Of a stretch of 10,954 nt of DNA, positions 8,274 through 10,954 are shown piece by piece. The position numbers and the translations under genes are program-made. Source of the stretch: Coemansia sp. RSA 1804 (Eukaryota > Kickxellomycota > Kickxellomycetes > Kickxellales > Kickxellaceae); assembly GCA_027578815.1 (NCBI GenBank), contig JANBTH010000814.1, positions 1-10,954 of the forward strand, read 5' to 3'. Each line of letters starts with the position of its first letter. The stretch's first letter is position 1. Below the pieces are notes generated by a model. It saw only the letters and a program-made list of their open reading frames with translations, did not search any database and was not told where the DNA came from.

Positions 8274-9005
8274 ATGTTCCGTACGGTTCTGTCCAAAGCC
8301 TACTATCGCGTTCCAACGTCACTGCCTGCCGTTTCGGGCGGAGCGCTTGGCAAGCGAGCAGCATATGCTCGTCGTTTGTACTCGGACAAACCCGGTGAAA
8401 CCCAGCCCAAGAATGAGGAGCCAAAAAAGGAAGCGTCATCCACTGAGGCTTCCAATGACAAGGCGTCCGACGATGCCAAGGCGCCGCCTGCTGGCTCGGA
8501 GGAGATAAGCAAACTCAAAACGACCCTTGCTGAGAAGGATGCGAAGCTCAAGGAACTCAAAGACGCTTATCTGCGATCGCTTGCGGATGCTGAAAACATC
8601 CGTACGCGAAGCAAAACGGAGGTGGAGAACACAAAGATCTTTGCCATCCAAAAGTTTGCCAAGGATCTGCTCGACACGGTTGATATTCTGGAGCTAGCGC
8701 TTAAGCACGTCCCCAAGGAGCATGTCGAGGACAAGGCGAATAACAAGTCTCTTGCGGATCTCTTTGACGGCGTTGTGCTGACGAAATCTAATCTTCTCAG
8801 GGCGCTTGAGTCCCATGGCGTAAAGTCGTTTGATCCTCTCGATAAGCCGTATGATCCAAACACCACCCATGCGCTCTACCAGGCCCCAGTCCCAGGAAAG
8901 ACGCCAGGCACTGTTTTTGCCGTTGAGAAGCGCGGATACATTCTCAATGGCCGTGTTCTGCGGCCTGCACAGGTTGGCGTTGTTCTCGACCCAAGCGGCA
9001 ACTAA
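8274..9005 (+). CDS. MGE1: Mitochondrial GrpE, nucleotide exchange factor of mtHsp70 (Mge1)
   Basis: A 243-residue GrpE homologue. It releases ADP from matrix Hsp70 during protein import and folding. Residues 1-36 are basic and hydroxylated with no acidic residues, and RRLYS (33-37) fits an R-3 processing site with cleavage after Tyr36. A low-complexity Lys/Glu/Ala/Ser linker (about 40-76) leads to the long dimerising helix (about 76-115, KLKTTLAEKDAKLKELKDAY then LADAENIRTRSKTE), the four-helix-bundle region with FAKDLLDTVDILELAL, and the C-terminal beta-wing with YDPNTTHALYQ, GTVFAVEKRGYILNGRVLRP and AQVGVV (232-237), the family signature. There is no coding intron. The ATG at 8274 is the only start that supplies the presequence. 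Downstream it converges on the proteasome alpha-2 gene. Confidence 0.96.
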   Translation: MFRTVLSKAYYRVPTSLPAVSGGALGKRAAYARRLYSDKPGETQPKNEEPKKEASSTEASNDKASDDAKAPPAGSEEISKLKTTLAEKDAKLKELKDAYLRSLADAENIRTRSKTEVENTKIFAIQKFAKDLLDTVDILELALKHVPKEHVEDKANNKSLADLFDGVVLTKSNLLRALESHGVKSFDPLDKPYDPNTTHALYQAPVPGKTPGTVFAVEKRGYILNGRVLRPAQVGVVLDPSGN

Positions 9006-9386
9006 CAAACCGCTGCTGCTGTTGCTGCTGTGCCCCCTTCCCATTCGGTTTCTTCAAGAACCAGAGACATCCATGTCTTCTGCAAGCGTCTACATCAAAA
9101 GCTGTTGTTTCTTATCTTCTTTTATATTTCTCTATCTATACATATGCAATTTAGATATGAACATACACACAATCGCTTTATCTTACACCTGCCTTGACAA
9201 AACATAAAGTTAGTTATATGCAACAGAGGGATCTGTTTATAGCACAAGCTTGCTATATATTGCAAAAAGTGTTTATGAATATAAAAATGAAATACGGAAA
9301 GAAGCACCTTTCCATATCCTCAAAAGTAAGTAGGAAATAAAAAAAAGAGTGAAGTAGGCTGTAGTACGAGAAAACGTTTAGATCTA
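9006..9386. other. Convergent spacer between MGE1 and the proteasome gene
   Basis: 381 nt without a gene. A short CTG-rich run (9012-9030) follows the MGE1 stop. The rest is AT-rich and should hold the 3' UTRs of both genes. No canonical AATAAA was found; ATAAAG near 9205 and TATAAAAATG near 9281 are weak candidates for MGE1. Confidence 0.5.
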
Positions 9387-10121
9387 CTAGGCGACGTTGG
9401 ACAGATAGTCCTTGATCTCCGCTGGCGACAGACGCTGGAACCTTGGTGGCTTCTGCTTGCCATCGGCCTGTGTGGTGGGAATGGTGGTAATAACACCCAC
9501 ATCAATGGACTGCTCGGTCATCTGGCCCTCGAAGCCCTCCTTCAGCGTCAGAATGGCAGTGTAGACGGCGTCCTCAAGATCAATGTCGTTGTCAAATCTC
9601 TTTTCAAGGAAAGTCTTTGAGTTGACCATATTCTTACCAATGGCGGTTGCCTTCCAAGGAAAGTACGAACCCGACGGATCAACCTGGTAGAGATTGGGGC
9701 CCCGGTCATCGACACCCGCAATGAGCAGCGAAACGCCAAACGGCCGCACACCACCACTCTGCGTGAACTCCTGCATGATGCTGGCTAGCTCCTTCACCAG
9801 GATACGCACCGGTGGATCCTCCATATAGATGCGCCGGTACTTTTGCGCCGCCTTGCGCGCACTGTTCACAAGCACGCGGAAATCAGGACCCATGCCCGAG
9901 TACACCATGCCGATGCTTTCGCATACCATCACCATGTGCTCCAGCGACGATACGTCGATAAGCGACGACCCCGCCTTCTTCTCCGTCGCTATAACAACCC
10001 CGTTGGCTGCCTTGATGCCAACGCTTGTCGCCCCATTCCCAACTGCTGCCAGCGCATGCTCAATCTGCAGCAGTTTGCCGTTGGGTGCGAATGTCGTGAG
10101 CGAAAAGCTGTAGCGGTCCAT
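9387..10121 (-). CDS. PRE8: 20S proteasome subunit alpha-2 (Pre8/PSMA2)
   Basis: A 244-residue, non-catalytic alpha-ring subunit of the 20S proteasome, present in cytosol and nucleus. The N-terminal alpha signature (YSFSLTTFAPNGKLLQIEHA, 4-23) is followed by SVGIKAANGVVIATEKK, IGMVYSGMGPDFRVLV, MQEFTQSGGVRPFGVSLL, DPSGSYFPWKATAIGKN, NSKTFLEKRF and LTLKEGFEGQMTE. These are alpha-2-specific and match human PSMA2 almost collinearly. Two departures stand out: the usual Tyr of QIEYA is His22, and about ten extra residues (around 215-225, ITTIPTTQADGKQKPP) precede the C-terminal FQRLSPAEIKDYL. The start is fixed by a TAA codon in frame directly before the ATG at 10121. No intron interrupts the coding region. 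The USP gene lies upstream on the same strand. Confidence 0.97.
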   Translation of the reverse strand: MDRYSFSLTTFAPNGKLLQIEHALAAVGNGATSVGIKAANGVVIATEKKAGSSLIDVSSLEHMVMVCESIGMVYSGMGPDFRVLVNSARKAAQKYRRIYMEDPPVRILVKELASIMQEFTQSGGVRPFGVSLLIAGVDDRGPNLYQVDPSGSYFPWKATAIGKNMVNSKTFLEKRFDNDIDLEDAVYTAILTLKEGFEGQMTEQSIDVGVITTIPTTQADGKQKPPRFQRLSPAEIKDYLSNVA

Positions 10122-10456
10122 TTAAACTTGCTTGCTAAGCGATGTATGTTGTTGTGTTCTGTTGTCAATTAAACCCAGCCGGTCGGTCGGTTAGTCAGTC
10201 AATCCTTCTGATGAGTTGTTGTTGCCAATGCTGCCTTTATACACGATAAATAAATGAAGGAAAAAGGAATAATTAGTAACTACAACAAAATTCGGATGCA
10301 AGAAAGTGAATGGCGAGCAAACACGTAATCACCTGTATAAAGCCGGTCTGCGAGATCGAGCCGAGCCGCATCGAGCCGCCTGATTTCTTGCTCATAGAAT
10401 TTTGAACTAAAATTACGTTACAATGGACATTTCTACCAGACAAAAGAAACATAAAG
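10122..10456. other. Spacer: proteasome promoter and USP 3' UTR
   Basis: 335 nt between two minus-strand genes. It contains a tetranucleotide-like tract (GGTCGGTCGGTTAGTCAGTC) at about 10181-10200, the probable proteasome TATA element, and a 40-codon minus-strand ORF (10395 to 10273) with a GC-rich, coding-like first half and a CAG|GTGATT donor-like site. No Rpn4-type PACE box (GGTGGCAAA) was seen on either strand. Confidence 0.5.
10236..10241 (-). promoter_or_regulatory. Probable TATA box of the proteasome alpha-2 gene
   Basis: On the minus strand the sequence reads GTGTATAAAGG, a good TATA core 115 nt before the ATG at 10121. A start of transcription 30-60 nt downstream would give a leader of 50-90 nt that includes the tetranucleotide tract. 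Confidence 0.45.
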
Positions 10457-10954
10457 CTATACACGCTCGTAGAATAGCATGTAGGCATTGCCAGCGCTAA
10501 AAACAGTGCTTTCCGATATCTCTTTTGATTCAATGTCTGAGATCATAAACCACTGCGCGGCCTCATCTTCAAAAGAGCGCTTCTGCTGCTGCTGCTGCTG
10601 ACTGGTGTTACTGGTGTTGCTGTCATCACTCTTGGCGCTGTTCAGAGGCACCCGGCGGTATGTGTAAAAGTGGCCCGAGTCGTGGGTGCCTGCGTGGAAA
10701 ACCATTGCACAGAGCCGATACAGACAGTTCATGCGCTTTGCCTCATCCAACGACACCGACCCACGGATGCCACTAGGCGCTTCGGATCCAGATATAGGCT
10801 TCGATGCGTTTTTGCTAATATGTCCCGTTGTCGTAAACGGCGAAATGTCCAGCAGAGGACTGACAGTCACGTGCACGGGGTTCTTTACGCTGCCGTCGGT
10901 TGGCAGGAATATCAGGCGCGAGAGATGCAATACAAGGATCCTGGGCGTGCGTGC
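10457..10954 (-). CDS. Ubiquitin carboxyl-terminal hydrolase, USP30/Ubp1 type (C-terminal part only)
   Basis: The window holds the last 165 residues of a USP-family cysteine protease that removes ubiquitin from substrates; the 5' part, with the catalytic Cys, lies beyond the right edge. The frame is open to the end of the window and reads PRILVLHLSRLIF, a USP-fold strand, so there is no start codon here. The catalytic His is in HDSGHFYTYRR (codon at 10670-10672), and the third catalytic position is the Asp in WFMISDIES. The ending AYMLFYERV and the sequence YRLCAMVFHAGTHDSGHFYTYRR resemble human USP30 and yeast Ubp1 more than other USPs. In animals USP30 sits on the mitochondrial outer membrane; that location cannot be tested from this fragment. 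A Ser/Thr/Asn/Gln insert with six Gln sits between the His and Asp motifs. The stop is TAG. Confidence 0.9.
   Translation of the reverse strand, partial: ARTPRILVLHLSRLIFLPTDGSVKNPVHVTVSPLLDISPFTTTGHISKNASKPISGSEAPSGIRGSVSLDEAKRMNCLYRLCAMVFHAGTHDSGHFYTYRRVPLNSAKSDDSNTSNTSQQQQQQKRSFEDEAAQWFMISDIESKEISESTVFSAGNAYMLFYERV
10573..10592 (-). repeat. CAG (polyglutamine) repeat inside the USP coding region
   Basis: Six CAG codons in a row on the minus strand encode Gln6, directly after a duplicated Asn-Thr-Ser unit (two copies). The repeat lies in a surface-type insertion of the catalytic domain, a place where length variation would be tolerated. Confidence 0.8.

Noticed and set aside
10273..10533. 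86-codon minus-strand frame overlapping the USP end
   Set aside because: Its 5' part overlaps the conserved USP C-terminus in another frame; only the part from ATG 10395 was kept, as a low-confidence finding.

Overview
This is a stretch of eukaryotic nuclear DNA, most likely from a fungus. It has moderately GC-rich exons in AT-rich spacers and GT–AG introns with CTGAC/CTAAC-type branch sites. It holds seven conserved protein genes on both strands, with no operon structure. Having SET-type, NKAP and USP30-type genes together with fungal-like introns and short intergenic distances points to a filamentous or early-diverging fungus (for example Kickxellomycotina/Zoopagomycota) rather than a yeast. 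That placement is inference from gene content; no phylogeny was possible.

Layout from left to right: (1) 1-554, left-edge spacer and 5' flank of MEF1; (2) 555-2840 (+), intronless mitochondrial elongation factor G1; (3) 3357-4817 (+), a five-exon SET/NAP-family histone chaperone reconstructed here by splicing, including two very short exons of 22 and 29 nt; (4) a 929-nt spacer ending in the promoter of (5) 5747-6394 (+), ribosomal protein uL16/RPL10, intronless; (6) 6526-7905 (-), an NKAP-family RS-rich nuclear protein, convergent with RPL10; (7) a 368-nt head-to-head promoter shared with (8) 8274-9005 (+), mitochondrial GrpE/Mge1; (9) 9387-10121 (-), proteasome subunit alpha-2, convergent with Mge1; (10) 10457 to the right edge (-), the C-terminal part of a USP30/Ubp1-type deubiquitinase.

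The genes are mostly housekeeping. Two act in mitochondrial gene expression and protein folding (MEF1, MGE1). Two act in the ubiquitin-proteasome system (PSMA2 and the USP30-like enzyme, which in animals is mitochondrial). One is a cytosolic ribosome component, and two are nuclear (SET chaperone, NKAP). I see no sign that they form a dedicated pathway; their adjacency looks incidental.

I found no mobile element, CRISPR array, convincing RNA gene, virus-derived gene or secondary-metabolism cluster, and nothing I would call a new biological system. The points that deserve a second look are small: the micro-exons of the SET gene, a Tyr-to-His change at a conserved gate position of proteasome alpha-2, a possible splicing-dependent uORF ahead of NKAP, and an unexplained coding-like small ORF between the USP and proteasome genes.
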